This document shows, piece by piece, positions 44,118 through 51,318 of a stretch of DNA of 64,000 nt. Source of the DNA: Klenkia sesuvii (GTDB lineage: Bacteria; Actinomycetota; Actinomycetes; Mycobacteriales; Geodermatophilaceae); the NCBI RefSeq assembly GCF_037083825.1, contig NZ_JBAPLU010000002.1, positions 1-64,000 on the forward strand, read 5' to 3'. The notes under the pieces were generated by a model that had not been told where the DNA came from, did no database searches, and was given only the letters and a program-made list of their open reading frames with translations. Position 1 is the first letter of the stretch; every line of letters starts with the position of its first letter. The translations under genes and the position numbers were made by a program.

Positions 44118-45733
44118 GAGAGTCCTTCGGCGAGGGGCCCGAGTGCGAGCACCGGGAAGTAGGTGAGACCGACGACCACGAGGACGACGGCGGTGAGCAG
44201 CCCGGCGAACAGCGGGCGGTGGGTGGGCAGCGTCCCGGCGGTGGCCGGGGCCTTCCCCTGCGCGGCCAACCGGCCGGCCAGCGCGAGCACGAGCACGATC
44301 GGGACGAACCGGCCGAGCACCATCGCCAACCCCAGCGCGGTGTTGTAGAAGGTCGTGCCCGCGATCAGCCCGGCGAACGCCGAGCCGTTGTTGTTGCCGG
44401 CGGAGGTGAAGGCGTAGAGCACCTCGGACAGGCCGTGCGGTCCGTCGTTCAGCATCCCGGCCTGCCCCGCGGGGACGGCGACGGCGACCGCCGTGCCGAC
44501 CAGCACGATGGCCGGCGTCGTCAGGATGTAGAGGCTGGCCAGGGTCATCTCGCGGCGGCCGAGCTTCTTGCCCAGGTACTCCGGCGTGCGGCCGACCATC
44601 AGCCCGGCGACGAACACCGCGACGACGGCGAGCACGAGCATCCCGTAGAGACCCGAGCCGACCCCGCCGGGCGCGACCTCGCCCAGCATCATGTTGAACA
44701 GCGTCACCATGCCGCCGAGCGGGCTGTAGCTGTCGTGCATCGAGTTGACCGCGCCGGTCGAGGTGAGCGTGGTGGCCGCGGCGAACAGCGCCGACAGCGG
44801 ACCGCCGAAGCGGGTCTCCTGGCCCTCGGGGAGCGCGCCGGCCTGGAAGCCGCTGAGCAGCGACACCGAGATCGCGGCCAGCAGCCCCATCACGCCGAGG
44901 ATCGCCAGGCCCTGCGTGCGGTCCCCGACCATGCGGCCGAAGGTGCGCGGCAGGGAGAAGGGGATGAGCAGCAGCAGGAACACCTGGAACAGCGACACCC
45001 ACGCGCTGGGCCCCTCGAAGGGGTGCGCCGAGTTGGCGTTGAAGAAGCCGCCGCCGTTGGTGCCGAGCTCCTTGATCGCCTCCTGCGAGGCGACCGGGCC
45101 GCCCGGGACGAACTGCGAGCCACCGCCCAGCGTGGTGACGTCGGTGCCGGACCGCAGGTTCTGCACGACCCCACCGAGCACCAGCACGACGGTGGCGACG
45201 ACGGCCAGCGGGAGGAGCAGCCGGACGACGGCCCGCGTGGTGTCCACCCAGGCGTTGCCCAGCCGGTCGGTGCCCCGGCGCACGAACCCGCGCACGAGCG
45301 CCACCAGCACGGCGAGCCCGACGGCGGCGGAGACGAAGTTCTGCACCGCCAGCCCGGCCATCTGCACGAGGTGGCCCATCGTCGACTCACCCGCGTAGCC
45401 CTGCCAGTTGGTGTTGGTCACGAAGCTGACGGCGGTGTTCCAGGCACTGGACGGCTCGACCGGAGCCATCCCGTTCGACAGCGGGAGCAGTGCTTGCAGT
45501 CGCTGCAACGAAAAGAGCAGCAGGACGCCGACCAGCGAGAACGCCAGCACGCTGCGCAGGTAGGTGGGCCAGCGCTGCTCGGCGTCGGCATCCACGCCGA
45601 CCAGCCGGTAGGCCAGCTTCTCCACCCGCCAGTGCCGCTCGGCGGTGAACACGCGCGCCATCCAGTCCCCCAGCGGCACGTGCACGAGGGCCAGCGCGAG
45701 CACCAGCAGGCCGACCTGCAGCCAGGCCGTCAT
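44114..45733 (-). CDS. kdpA: Potassium-transporting ATPase subunit A
   Basis: 539 residues, K+-channel-like subunit. The four selectivity-loop regions are present: VTNTNWQGYAGE, ELGTNGGGFFNANSAHPFE, TLTSTGAVNSMHD and FTSAGNNNGSAFAGL, each with the conserved glycine. It captures extracellular K+ with high affinity and passes it to KdpB. ATG 45733 shares one base with the kdpF stop (TGATG). Confidence 0.97.
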   Translation of the reverse strand: MTAWLQVGLLVLALALVHVPLGDWMARVFTAERHWRVEKLAYRLVGVDADAEQRWPTYLRSVLAFSLVGVLLLFSLQRLQALLPLSNGMAPVEPSSAWNTAVSFVTNTNWQGYAGESTMGHLVQMAGLAVQNFVSAAVGLAVLVALVRGFVRRGTDRLGNAWVDTTRAVVRLLLPLAVVATVVLVLGGVVQNLRSGTDVTTLGGGSQFVPGGPVASQEAIKELGTNGGGFFNANSAHPFEGPSAWVSLFQVFLLLLIPFSLPRTFGRMVGDRTQGLAILGVMGLLAAISVSLLSGFQAGALPEGQETRFGGPLSALFAAATTLTSTGAVNSMHDSYSPLGGMVTLFNMMLGEVAPGGVGSGLYGMLVLAVVAVFVAGLMVGRTPEYLGKKLGRREMTLASLYILTTPAIVLVGTAVAVAVPAGQAGMLNDGPHGLSEVLYAFTSAGNNNGSAFAGLIAGTTFYNTALGLAMVLGRFVPIVLVLALAGRLAAQGKAPATAGTLPTHRPLFAGLLTAVVLVVVGLTYFPVLALGPLAEGLS

Positions 45734-45813
45734 CAGAACCTCTCCGGGAACAGCAGGGAGGCCAGCAGGTAGCCCACGAGGCCCACCGCCACGGCCAGAC
45801 CGATCCAGGTCAC
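45733..45813 (-). CDS. kdpF: Potassium-transporting ATPase subunit F
   Basis: 26 residues, a single helix TWIGLAVAVGLVGYLLASLLFPERF, too short for ordinary gene callers. The L-x-x-Y-L-x-x-x-L-x-x-P-E-x-F ending is the KdpF signature. It stabilises the complex. GTG 45813 overlaps the upstream micropeptide stop by 4 bases (GTGA), and the stop overlaps kdpA (TGATG). Confidence 0.93.
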   Translation of the reverse strand: MTWIGLAVAVGLVGYLLASLLFPERF

Positions 45814-45893
45814 AGCTTGTCCACCCCTCGCACGGCCAGCGCCAGCAGTCCGAAGACCGCCAGCGTGAGGAGCACGTAGACCACGTCGGTCAC
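45810..45893 (-). CDS. Kdp-associated 27-residue membrane micropeptide
   Basis: VTDVVYVLLTLAVFGLLALAVRGVDKL: one transmembrane helix with a basic/acidic C-terminal cap. Its stop overlaps the kdpF start in GTGA, the same coupling used through the rest of the operon, which argues that it is translated. GAAGG lies eight bases upstream of GTG 45893. It is distinct from KdpF, which follows it. I recall similar short ORFs ahead of kdpF in other actinobacteria but know no assigned function; it may be an additional subunit or regulator of the pump. Confidence 0.7.
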   Translation of the reverse strand: MTDVVYVLLTLAVFGLLALAVRGVDKL

Positions 45894-45985
45894 CTGGAGT
45901 CGCCTTCTCTCGTCCGCGGGGCCGGCACGGCGCCGGTCCCTCGCAGCCGGCGACGCTAGGAGCGCGGCGGCCGGTCCCGAGGCGT

Positions 45986-46026
45986 CTTGACGCGTCCTTG
46001 ACGCCTCACCGCCCACCCCCTGACGC
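45986..46026 (-). promoter_or_regulatory. Three phased direct repeats upstream of the kdp operon
   Basis: CTTGACGC at 45986 and 45997, and CCTGACGC at 46019, are spaced 11 and 22 bases apart (read on the plus strand), i.e. on one DNA face. They lie 93-133 bases upstream of the micropeptide start. OmpR-type response regulators such as KdpE bind tandem repeats of this period. The same repeat precedes the kdpD remnant at 48025. Confidence 0.6.
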
Positions 46027-46056
46027 CGCCTTTGCACCCGTCCCCCTCCTCCCGAC

Positions 46057-46112
46057 GATCACGGACCCCAGGGCGCCTGGGAACGGCGTGCCGCGCGCAC
46101 AGGTCCGTGATC
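46057..46112. repeat. 56-bp palindromic element, copy 1
   Basis: Ends in an 11-bp perfect inverted repeat (GATCACGGACC / GGTCCGTGATC) with internal hairpins, the clearest being CCCAGG-GCG-CCTGGG. It is 49/56 identical to copy 2 at 46638-46693 in the same orientation. It would fold into a cloverleaf-like structure. It sits between the kdp promoter repeats and the hypothetical gene. No coding function. Confidence 0.8.
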
Positions 46113-46151
46113 ATCGGGAAATGGGGGTGCGGAACCGGGCACCCTGGAGCG

Positions 46152-46691
46152 GTGCAGGTGGTGTTCGAGCGGATGGCCGACCGACGTCCCGTGGTGACGC
46201 CGCTGACCCGGGACGACGGAGTGGCGTTCACCCTGCGCGGCGCCGGCGGCGGCGACGACCTCCCGCACGACCTGGTGCACCTGCTGGTGGAGACCGAGCT
46301 GGGCATCCGCGACGGCATCTGGGGCTGCATGGCCGACGGTGTGGTGTGGGGGTCGATGACCCACGTCGCGGGCCGGCAACCCCCGCATGCCCGCGAGCGG
46401 TCGGAGAAGCTGAAGAAGGAGCGGCACGACGCCATCGGCCGGGCCGAGGTCCTCGCCGACGCCGTCGTCCGGCTCTCCCGCGGCGAACCGGTGCCCGCCG
46501 GCCAGGTAACCTGGGTGCCGGCCGCAGAGCTGCAGCGCGCGGCGACCGCGCTGCGGGACGCCCGCGCCCGGTGGCGGGCCCTGCACCCGGGTGAGACCTG
46601 GGAGCTCGCGTGGCCGCCTCCCCGCCGTCCCCGTGGTGATAACGGACCCCGGGGCGCCCGCGCACGGCGTGGCGTGCGCACAGGTCCGTGA
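46152..46691 (+). CDS. Hypothetical protein between two palindromic elements
   Basis: 179 residues. No family recognised. The middle (LRGAGGGDDLPHDLVHLLVETELGIRDGIWGCMADG) looks like a small globular domain with a DLPHD motif; a charged coiled helix (ARERSEKLKKERHDAIGRAEVLADAVVRL) and a Trp-rich end (ALHPGETWELAWPPP) follow. Actinobacterial proteins with the H-D-x-x-H-x-x-V-E-x-x-L-x-x-x-x-G-x-W-G pattern are known but uncharacterised. The last 17 codons and the stop are supplied by palindromic element copy 2. GTG 46152 follows GGAG. Confidence 0.65.
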   Translation: MQVVFERMADRRPVVTPLTRDDGVAFTLRGAGGGDDLPHDLVHLLVETELGIRDGIWGCMADGVVWGSMTHVAGRQPPHARERSEKLKKERHDAIGRAEVLADAVVRLSRGEPVPAGQVTWVPAAELQRAATALRDARARWRALHPGETWELAWPPPRRPRGDNGPRGARARRGVRTGP

Positions 46692-46693
46692 TC
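46638..46693. repeat. 56-bp palindromic element, copy 2
   Basis: Same length and orientation as copy 1, 49/56 identical; left arm GATAACGGACC (one mismatch), right arm GGTCCGTGATC. The stop TGA of the preceding ORF lies in the right arm (46689-46691). Confidence 0.8.
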
Positions 46694-46781
46694 GACGGGC
46701 GGGGGCACGCCCCGGGCGGGGGATCCTGACGGGAGGGCCGCACCCGCCCACAGCCGGGCCGACCACCGGCGCGGGCCGGCC

Positions 46782-47372
46782 CTACGCCGCGGCGCGCCAG
46801 CCCTGCAGGAGCAGCCGCAGGGCGTCCACCCCGAGTCGGCGGGCCCGGTCCCCGTCGACGGTGTCCAGGCGCCCGAGCGTCGCGATGCCCAGCAGCGTGC
46901 CCCAGATGATCTCGCAGGCCGCACCGACGTCGAGCTCGACCCGGTGCGTCTGCGCCCAGGTGCTCATCAGGTCCCACACCACGCCGATGACCGGCTCGGC
47001 CGCGGCGCGCCGCTCGCCGTCGGGCAGGGAAGAGCTGTTCATCGCGTCGAACAGGTGCACGTTCTCGGCCGCGAACCGCAGGTAGGCCGCCGCCACGCCG
47101 GTGAGGCGCGCGTCGAGGTCCGGCGCCTCCTGTGCCGCGGCGTCCAGCTGCCGCACGAGCTCGCCGTAGCCCTGCCGCACGAGCTCGCCGACCAGGGCGT
47201 CCTTGTTGGCGAAGTGCTGGTAGATGACCGGCGGCGTGTACTCCACGTCGTGCGCGACCCGCCGCATCGTCAGCGCCGCGATCCCCTCGCCCACCAGGAC
47301 CGTCGACGCCGCCCCGATGATCCTCGCCCGGACGTCGGCCCGTTGGCGGGCCCGCCGCTCCTTGCTGGGCAT
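46782..47372 (-). CDS. TetR-family transcriptional repressor
   Basis: 196 residues. N-terminal helix-turn-helix: RARIIGAASTVLVGEGIAALTMRRVAHDVEYTPPVIYQHFANKDALVGELV, with the family T-M-R-x-V-A and Y-x-H-F-x-x-K-x-x-L pattern. A TetR_C_13-type ligand domain follows (LRFAAENVHLFDAMNSSSLPDG, IIWGTLLGIATLGRLD). GGGGAG stands before ATG 47372. Divergent from a small membrane protein gene with a perfect dyad TCTAAC-GGC-GTTAGA in between, its likely operator. Confidence 0.88.
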   Translation of the reverse strand: MPSKERRARQRADVRARIIGAASTVLVGEGIAALTMRRVAHDVEYTPPVIYQHFANKDALVGELVRQGYGELVRQLDAAAQEAPDLDARLTGVAAAYLRFAAENVHLFDAMNSSSLPDGERRAAAEPVIGVVWDLMSTWAQTHRVELDVGAACEIIWGTLLGIATLGRLDTVDGDRARRLGVDALRLLLQGWRAAA

Positions 47373-47450
47373 GGCACTCCCCCACTCCGCTCCGGCGACC
47401 TGCCGCGACGCTAGCCGCGGTCTTGACACGCCCTCGGGTCGGCGTGGTTA

Positions 47451-47465
47451 TCTAACGGCGTTAGA
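47451..47465. promoter_or_regulatory. TetR operator in the divergent promoter region
   Basis: TCTAACGGCGTTAGA, a perfect 6-bp dyad with 3-base centre, lies 26 bases upstream of the membrane protein gene and 79 upstream of tetR. TTGACA at 47423-47428 upstream is a plausible -35 element, so the dyad would cover the -10 region. Confidence 0.72.
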
Positions 47466-47491
47466 AAACCTACCACCGTCAGGAATGAGCC

Positions 47492-47971
47492 ATGACCTTC
47501 TCCACCGACCGGACGACGTCGACGACCACCCCCGGCCACGTCGAGGGCGACCCGGGCCGCCGCAGTGCGCGAGCCGACCGCATCGCCGCGGGGGTGGCGT
47601 GGACGAACGCCGTCCTCACCCTCGTCGCGCTGGGCTACGGCATCTACCGGCTGACCCAGGTCCCCGACGACGAGCTGGTCGTCCAGGGGTGGCGCACCTT
47701 CGGCTTCCTGGTCTTCTTCTCGCTGTGGGTGATGGTCGCCGTGTGGCCGCGCCGGACGCCGGGGGCGTGGGAGCTGATCTTCGTCCACAAGGTGGCGATC
47801 ACCGTGTTCGCCCTGACCCTCGGGGGCGCCCCGGAGGCGCGGGAGACCGCGCTCATCGACGGGTGGCTGGTCCTCAGCGGCGCAGTCGCCTACGTCCTGG
47901 CCCGGGGGTGGACCGCCTGGCGGCCCCTGCTGGCGGGCCGACCGGCCGGCCAGGGCCCCGTCCGGTCCTGA
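47492..47971 (+). CDS. TetR-controlled four-helix membrane protein
   Basis: 159 residues with four hydrophobic segments (GVAWTNAVLTLVALGYGIYRL, TFGFLVFFSLWVMVAVWP, ELIFVHKVAITVFALTLGG, ALIDGWLVLSGAVAYVLARGW). The arrangement and conserved W-E-L-x-x-x-H-K resemble DoxX-like or DUF-type proteins encoded next to TetR regulators, but I do not assign a family. AGGA precedes ATG 47492. Probably repressed by the divergent TetR through the dyad at 47451. Confidence 0.72.
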   Translation: MTFSTDRTTSTTTPGHVEGDPGRRSARADRIAAGVAWTNAVLTLVALGYGIYRLTQVPDDELVVQGWRTFGFLVFFSLWVMVAVWPRRTPGAWELIFVHKVAITVFALTLGGAPEARETALIDGWLVLSGAVAYVLARGWTAWRPLLAGRPAGQGPVRS

Positions 47972-48024
47972 GCCCGGTGGTCGCCGACGGCACGGCAGGT
48001 CTATCCGCTCACCCGCCCAGGTGT

Positions 48025-48043
48025 CTTGACGCGACCCTGACGC
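48025..48043 (+). promoter_or_regulatory. Kdp-type direct repeat upstream of the kdpD remnant
   Basis: CTTGACGCGACCCTGACGC: two units 11 bases apart, matching the repeats upstream of kdpFABC (14 of the 16 unit bases identical). It lies 45 bases upstream of the remnant start. This ties the remnant to the same regulon and supports reading the repeats as a KdpE site. Confidence 0.6.
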
Positions 48044-48087
48044 CCGTCGGCACCGGCCGGCCGGCGACCGGGGTGATCATGAGAGCC

Positions 48088-48362
48088 ATGGGCCGGGGCA
48101 CGTTGCGCGTCTACCTGGGCGCCGCACCGGGCGTCGGGAAGACCTTCGCCGCGCTCGGCGAGGCGCACCGGCGGGCCGTACGCGGCGCCGACGTCGTCGT
48201 CGGCGTGGTCGAGACCCACGGCCGGGACCGCACCGCGGCCCAGCTCGAGGGGCTCGAGGTGGTCCCCCGCGCCACGGTCGTCCACCGGGGTGTCGCGCCC
48301 GACCCGGCTGCCCCCGGTACCTGCACACCGAACCCGGCATGGGCTACCGCTTCACGCCCTGA
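48088..48362 (+). pseudogene. kdpD-kdpE deletion remnant
   Basis: The frame opens with an intact KdpD start: GRGTLRVYLGAAPGVGKTF (Walker A of the sensor's N-terminal domain), RGADVVVGVVETHGRDRTAAQLEGLEVVPRATVVHRGV, about 69 residues to near 48294. It then breaks off, and in another frame the sequence ends RYLHTEPGMGYRFTP-stop (48315-48362), the C-terminus of the KdpE winged helix. So almost all of kdpD and kdpE (about 3 kb) is missing, with a one-base slip in a C-run at the junction. Start ATG 48088 or 48079. Confidence 0.82.
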
Positions 48363-48428
48363 GCTGCGCGGAGCCCGGCCCCTGATCAACGCTGCGCGGA
48401 GGCGAGGGCTGGGGCGGGGGCGGGGCGC

Positions 48429-49136
48429 CTACAGTTCCACGCCGCGGTCGGCGAGCCACTCGACCGGGTCGACGGGTTGGCCGTCCAGGCCGCCGGAGTG
48501 CACCTCGAAGTGCAGGTGCGGGCCGGTGGACTGGCCACGGCTGCCCAGCAGCGCGATGGTCTGCCCGGCCTCGACGGTGTCGCCGGCCGACACCTCGATC
48601 TCCTCCATGTGGCCGTAGACCGTGACGTCGCCGCTGACGCCCAGGATGTAGACGGCCTGGCCGTAGCCGCTGGCCGAGCCGGCGCGCAGCACCACGCCGT
48701 CCTCGACCGCGTACTCGGGCGTGAGCATGGGGGCGGCCAGGTCGATGCCCCAGTGCATCGTGCCCCAGCGCATGCAGAAGCAGGTGGTCATGCGGGCCCC
48801 GTCGACGGGGGCCACCACCTGCGGGCGGGCCGCCTCGGCGGCGGCCGCGGCGGCGGCGTCACGGGCGGCCCGGGAGGCGGCCACCTCGGCGAGGCGCTCC
48901 TGGGCCTGCGCCTCGGTGATCGCCATCTGCGGCAGCGCCTCGGCCTCCTCGGCGAACGCCGCGTTCTCCGAGGCCTGCAGGGCCTCGGCGACGCCGGCGT
49001 CGGGGGTGGCGACGGCGGGGGCGGGCGCCGGGAGCCCGACCACCCCGGCCAGGACGCCCCCCAGGACAAGTGCCACGAGCAGCGCCACCGGACGCCGCCG
49101 ACCACCCGACCGCCCGCTCCGGGACCCACCCGCCAT
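48429..49136 (-). CDS. Second M23 (LytM-type) peptidoglycan endopeptidase
   Basis: 235 residues. A basic head, one helix (RRPVALLVALVLGGVLAGVVGL, possibly a signal anchor), an Ala/Glu-rich coiled linker and an M23 domain. Zinc motifs HWGIDLAAP and HLHFEVH are intact; TTCFCMRWG has two extra cysteines near the active site absent from the paralogue at 4129. The domain is about 70% identical by eye to that paralogue. GGAGGG precedes ATG 49136. A GTGACC direct repeat of 11-bp period (MtrA-like) lies 52-68 bases upstream. Confidence 0.87.
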   Translation of the reverse strand: MAGGSRSGRSGGRRRPVALLVALVLGGVLAGVVGLPAPAPAVATPDAGVAEALQASENAAFAEEAEALPQMAITEAQAQERLAEVAASRAARDAAAAAAAEAARPQVVAPVDGARMTTCFCMRWGTMHWGIDLAAPMLTPEYAVEDGVVLRAGSASGYGQAVYILGVSGDVTVYGHMEEIEVSAGDTVEAGQTIALLGSRGQSTGPHLHFEVHSGGLDGQPVDPVEWLADRGVEL

Positions 49137-49187
49137 GCCGCGCCCTCCGCCGTCCGCCCGCTCCTGTGGCGCACAACGTAACGAGCC

Positions 49188-49204
49188 GTGACCCGCCTGT
49201 GACC
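49188..49204 (-). promoter_or_regulatory. MtrA-like direct repeat upstream of second M23 gene
   Basis: On the coding strand the site reads GGTCACAGGCGGGTCACGGC; the two GGTCAC units are 11 bases apart, at the same distance from the start as the site before the first M23 gene. An ACATCGATGT palindrome lies further upstream (49248-49257). Shared spacing, motif and target family make chance unlikely. Confidence 0.55.
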
Positions 49205-49265
49205 CCCCGTTCGGCGCGTCGCGCACGACACGCCGCCAGAGAAATCACATCGATGTCATTCGGGC

Positions 49266-50237
49266 CTAGGTGGGCGGAGGCGCAGGGGCGGGCGCGGGCA
49301 CCGCGAGGGGCACGCCGGTGGCGTCGCGAGCAGCGGTGCGGCGGGCGAGCACCGCCACCCCGACCACCAGCCCGACCACCCCGACGACCTGGCCGGTGGT
49401 GGCCAGCAGCCCCGGCGCCAGGCGCTCGCCGTAGACCGGCGCGGCCAGGCCGACGGCCACCAGCGGCTCCAGCACGGCCATGACCGGCAGGCACTCGATC
49501 AGGGCCCCGGACTGGTAGGCCCACTGGGCGAAGGTGATCGACGCCGCGCCCGACAGCAGCAGCACGTACAGGGTCCACGACGTCAGCAGCTGACCCGGCG
49601 GGTGGGCGACGACGTCCTTGAGCAGCAACCCGGTCATGCCGAAGCCGAAGCCGGCCCCCAGCCCCAGCGCCAGCGCCTTGTGCGGGGCCCGCGGGCGCAG
49701 CGCCCACAGCGCGGCCAGCGCCATCACCCCGGCCGCGGCGGCCAGGCAGACCAGCAGCGGGCCGGGCCGGGCGTAGGCGCCGCCGTGGTCGGGCCGGGCC
49801 GACACCACGAACAGACCCAGCGTCACCGCCACCACCGCGGCGGCGATCCACTGCCCGCGCTCGGGCAGCAGGCGGTCAGGGTGCCGGCGGTCGACCAGCG
49901 CCCCGAGGGCCAGCGAGATGACCAGCCCGCCCGACAGCAGCGGCTGGACCACCACCACGGGGCCGAACTTCAGCGCCGCCGCGTGCAGCAGGAACCCGGT
50001 CAGCGCCGCGGCCTGCCCGCCGATCCAGGCCCGGTTGCGCACCAGCTTGCCCACCAGCCGCAGCACCGCGCCCTGCGGGAGGTCCTTGCCGGCGACCGTG
50101 GCGGCCCGGTGCTGCACCACGGTGGACACCGCGAACGCGCAGGCCGACAGCAGGGCCAGCAGCACCGACAGGGGCAGGTTCGCCGTGACCGCCGGCGGTG
50201 GTCCGTCCCCGGCGGCGAGCAGCGCGACCCCGTTCAC
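49266..50237 (-). CDS. DMT-superfamily (EamA-like) permease
   Basis: 323 residues, about nine to ten hydrophobic helices. Features: LLSACAFAVSTVVQHRAA near the N-terminus, GQAAALTGFLLHAAALKFGPVVVVQPLLSGGLVISLALG, and FAQWAYQSGALIECLPVMAVLEPLVAVGLAAPVYGERL, the second EamA-type repeat with its P-V-x-A-V-L-E-P motif. It belongs to the DMT group without a known substrate. GTG 50237 starts 37 bases after the preceding unknown copper-cluster gene on the same strand. Confidence 0.8.
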   Translation of the reverse strand: MNGVALLAAGDGPPPAVTANLPLSVLLALLSACAFAVSTVVQHRAATVAGKDLPQGAVLRLVGKLVRNRAWIGGQAAALTGFLLHAAALKFGPVVVVQPLLSGGLVISLALGALVDRRHPDRLLPERGQWIAAAVVAVTLGLFVVSARPDHGGAYARPGPLLVCLAAAAGVMALAALWALRPRAPHKALALGLGAGFGFGMTGLLLKDVVAHPPGQLLTSWTLYVLLLSGAASITFAQWAYQSGALIECLPVMAVLEPLVAVGLAAPVYGERLAPGLLATTGQVVGVVGLVVGVAVLARRTAARDATGVPLAVPAPAPAPPPT

Positions 50238-50274
50238 GGCTGGCAGCCTGCCACGGCGTCGCCCTCCGCGCGGG

Positions 50275-51318
50275 TCACGGCGCGACCGACGCCGGTGCGC
50301 GGTCCCTCGACCGCCGCGCCGCCAGCACGCCGCCGACCACCAGGCCCGCGCCACCGGCCAGCAGCACCGCGACCGCGGCCCGGCCCAGCAGGGTCGGCCC
50401 GGCGGTCAGCACGTGCGAGGTCCACAGGACGTCGACGTCGGGCAACCCCTGCACCAGCAGCAGCCAGCCCGCCACCACCGCCAGCACCGCGGTCAGGCCC
50501 CCGCGGCCACGACGCGCCGCACGGACGCCCAGGACCGCCACCGCGGCGACGAGCAGGGCCGGCAGCAGCGCCGACAGCACCGCGCCCAGGTGCCCGCCCT
50601 GCGTCACCGCCGGGGCCGGGGTCGCCAGCGCGTGCCACAGCGACGCCCCCGCCCCGACCCCCAGCGCACCGGCCAGCGGCCCGGGCCCGCGCACCCCCGC
50701 GAGCACCACCAGCGCGAACAGCGCGGCGTAGACCGGCCAGACCAGCCAGGCCGGTGGCGGGGGCGACCAGGTCAGCTCGCCGGCGACGACGACGTCGGCG
50801 GTGCCGTAGGTCATCGGCACCGTCCACTCCAGCACCGTGTGCTCGACGGTGGGGTCGGCGGCGACGGCCGGGGGCAGCAGGCCCTCGCTCATCCAGTGGG
50901 TGCGGTGGTCGTGCCAGGTGTACTGCGGCTGGGTAGAGACCTGCACCCAGTCCGGCTCGGCCAGCGGGTCGGCGTCGGCCGGCAGCGGCGTGCGGCCGTA
51001 CCGGTCGAGGTTGATGGTCGTCGCCGGGCTCAGCCGGTTGCGCCAGACGCCGTCGGGGCCGATGCGCAGGTAGGGCTCCCCCGAGTAGCCGGGCACCTCC
51101 AGCTCGGTGCCCGTGCGGTTGACCACCTCGAGCTCGTCGCCGAACTGCAGCACCCGCACGGTGACCCCGGGCAGCTGCGGGGTCACCGACGCGACGGCGC
51201 CGTCGAAGTCGCTCCCGGCGCGGCCGTCGCCGACGTGCGCCGACGCGGGCCCGGCCAGCGCCAGGCACCCCACCAGCCCGAGGAGGACGGCGAGGAGCCG
51301 GGCGCCGGCCGTGCTCAC
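50275..51318 (-). CDS. Unknown exported protein of the copper cluster
   Basis: 347 residues. Signal peptide cleaved after PASA, leaving a mature N-terminal His (H28), as in CopC and YcnI encoded in the same operon. An extracytoplasmic domain (28-190) holds a second His cluster, YTWHDHRTHW (H136, H138, H141). Four to five membrane helices follow (190-335). I recognise no characterised family. GTG 51318 overlaps the SCO1 stop by 4 bases. Copper binding or delivery to oxidase is inferred only from context and histidines. Confidence 0.75.
   Translation of the reverse strand: MSTAGARLLAVLLGLVGCLALAGPASAHVGDGRAGSDFDGAVASVTPQLPGVTVRVLQFGDELEVVNRTGTELEVPGYSGEPYLRIGPDGVWRNRLSPATTINLDRYGRTPLPADADPLAEPDWVQVSTQPQYTWHDHRTHWMSEGLLPPAVAADPTVEHTVLEWTVPMTYGTADVVVAGELTWSPPPPAWLVWPVYAALFALVVLAGVRGPGPLAGALGVGAGASLWHALATPAPAVTQGGHLGAVLSALLPALLVAAVAVLGVRAARRGRGGLTAVLAVVAGWLLLVQGLPDVDVLWTSHVLTAGPTLLGRAAVAVLLAGGAGLVVGGVLAARRSRDRAPASVAP

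Noticed and set aside
48363..48428. TGATCA at 48383 as another palindromic element
   Set aside because: Only one end is visible; no matching arm within 100 bases and no ACGGCGTGGCG core.
47224..48618. Single 464-residue ORF spanning the kdpD start
   Set aside because: Only codons 48088-48294 match KdpD; the rest is out of frame or antisense to the M23 gene.
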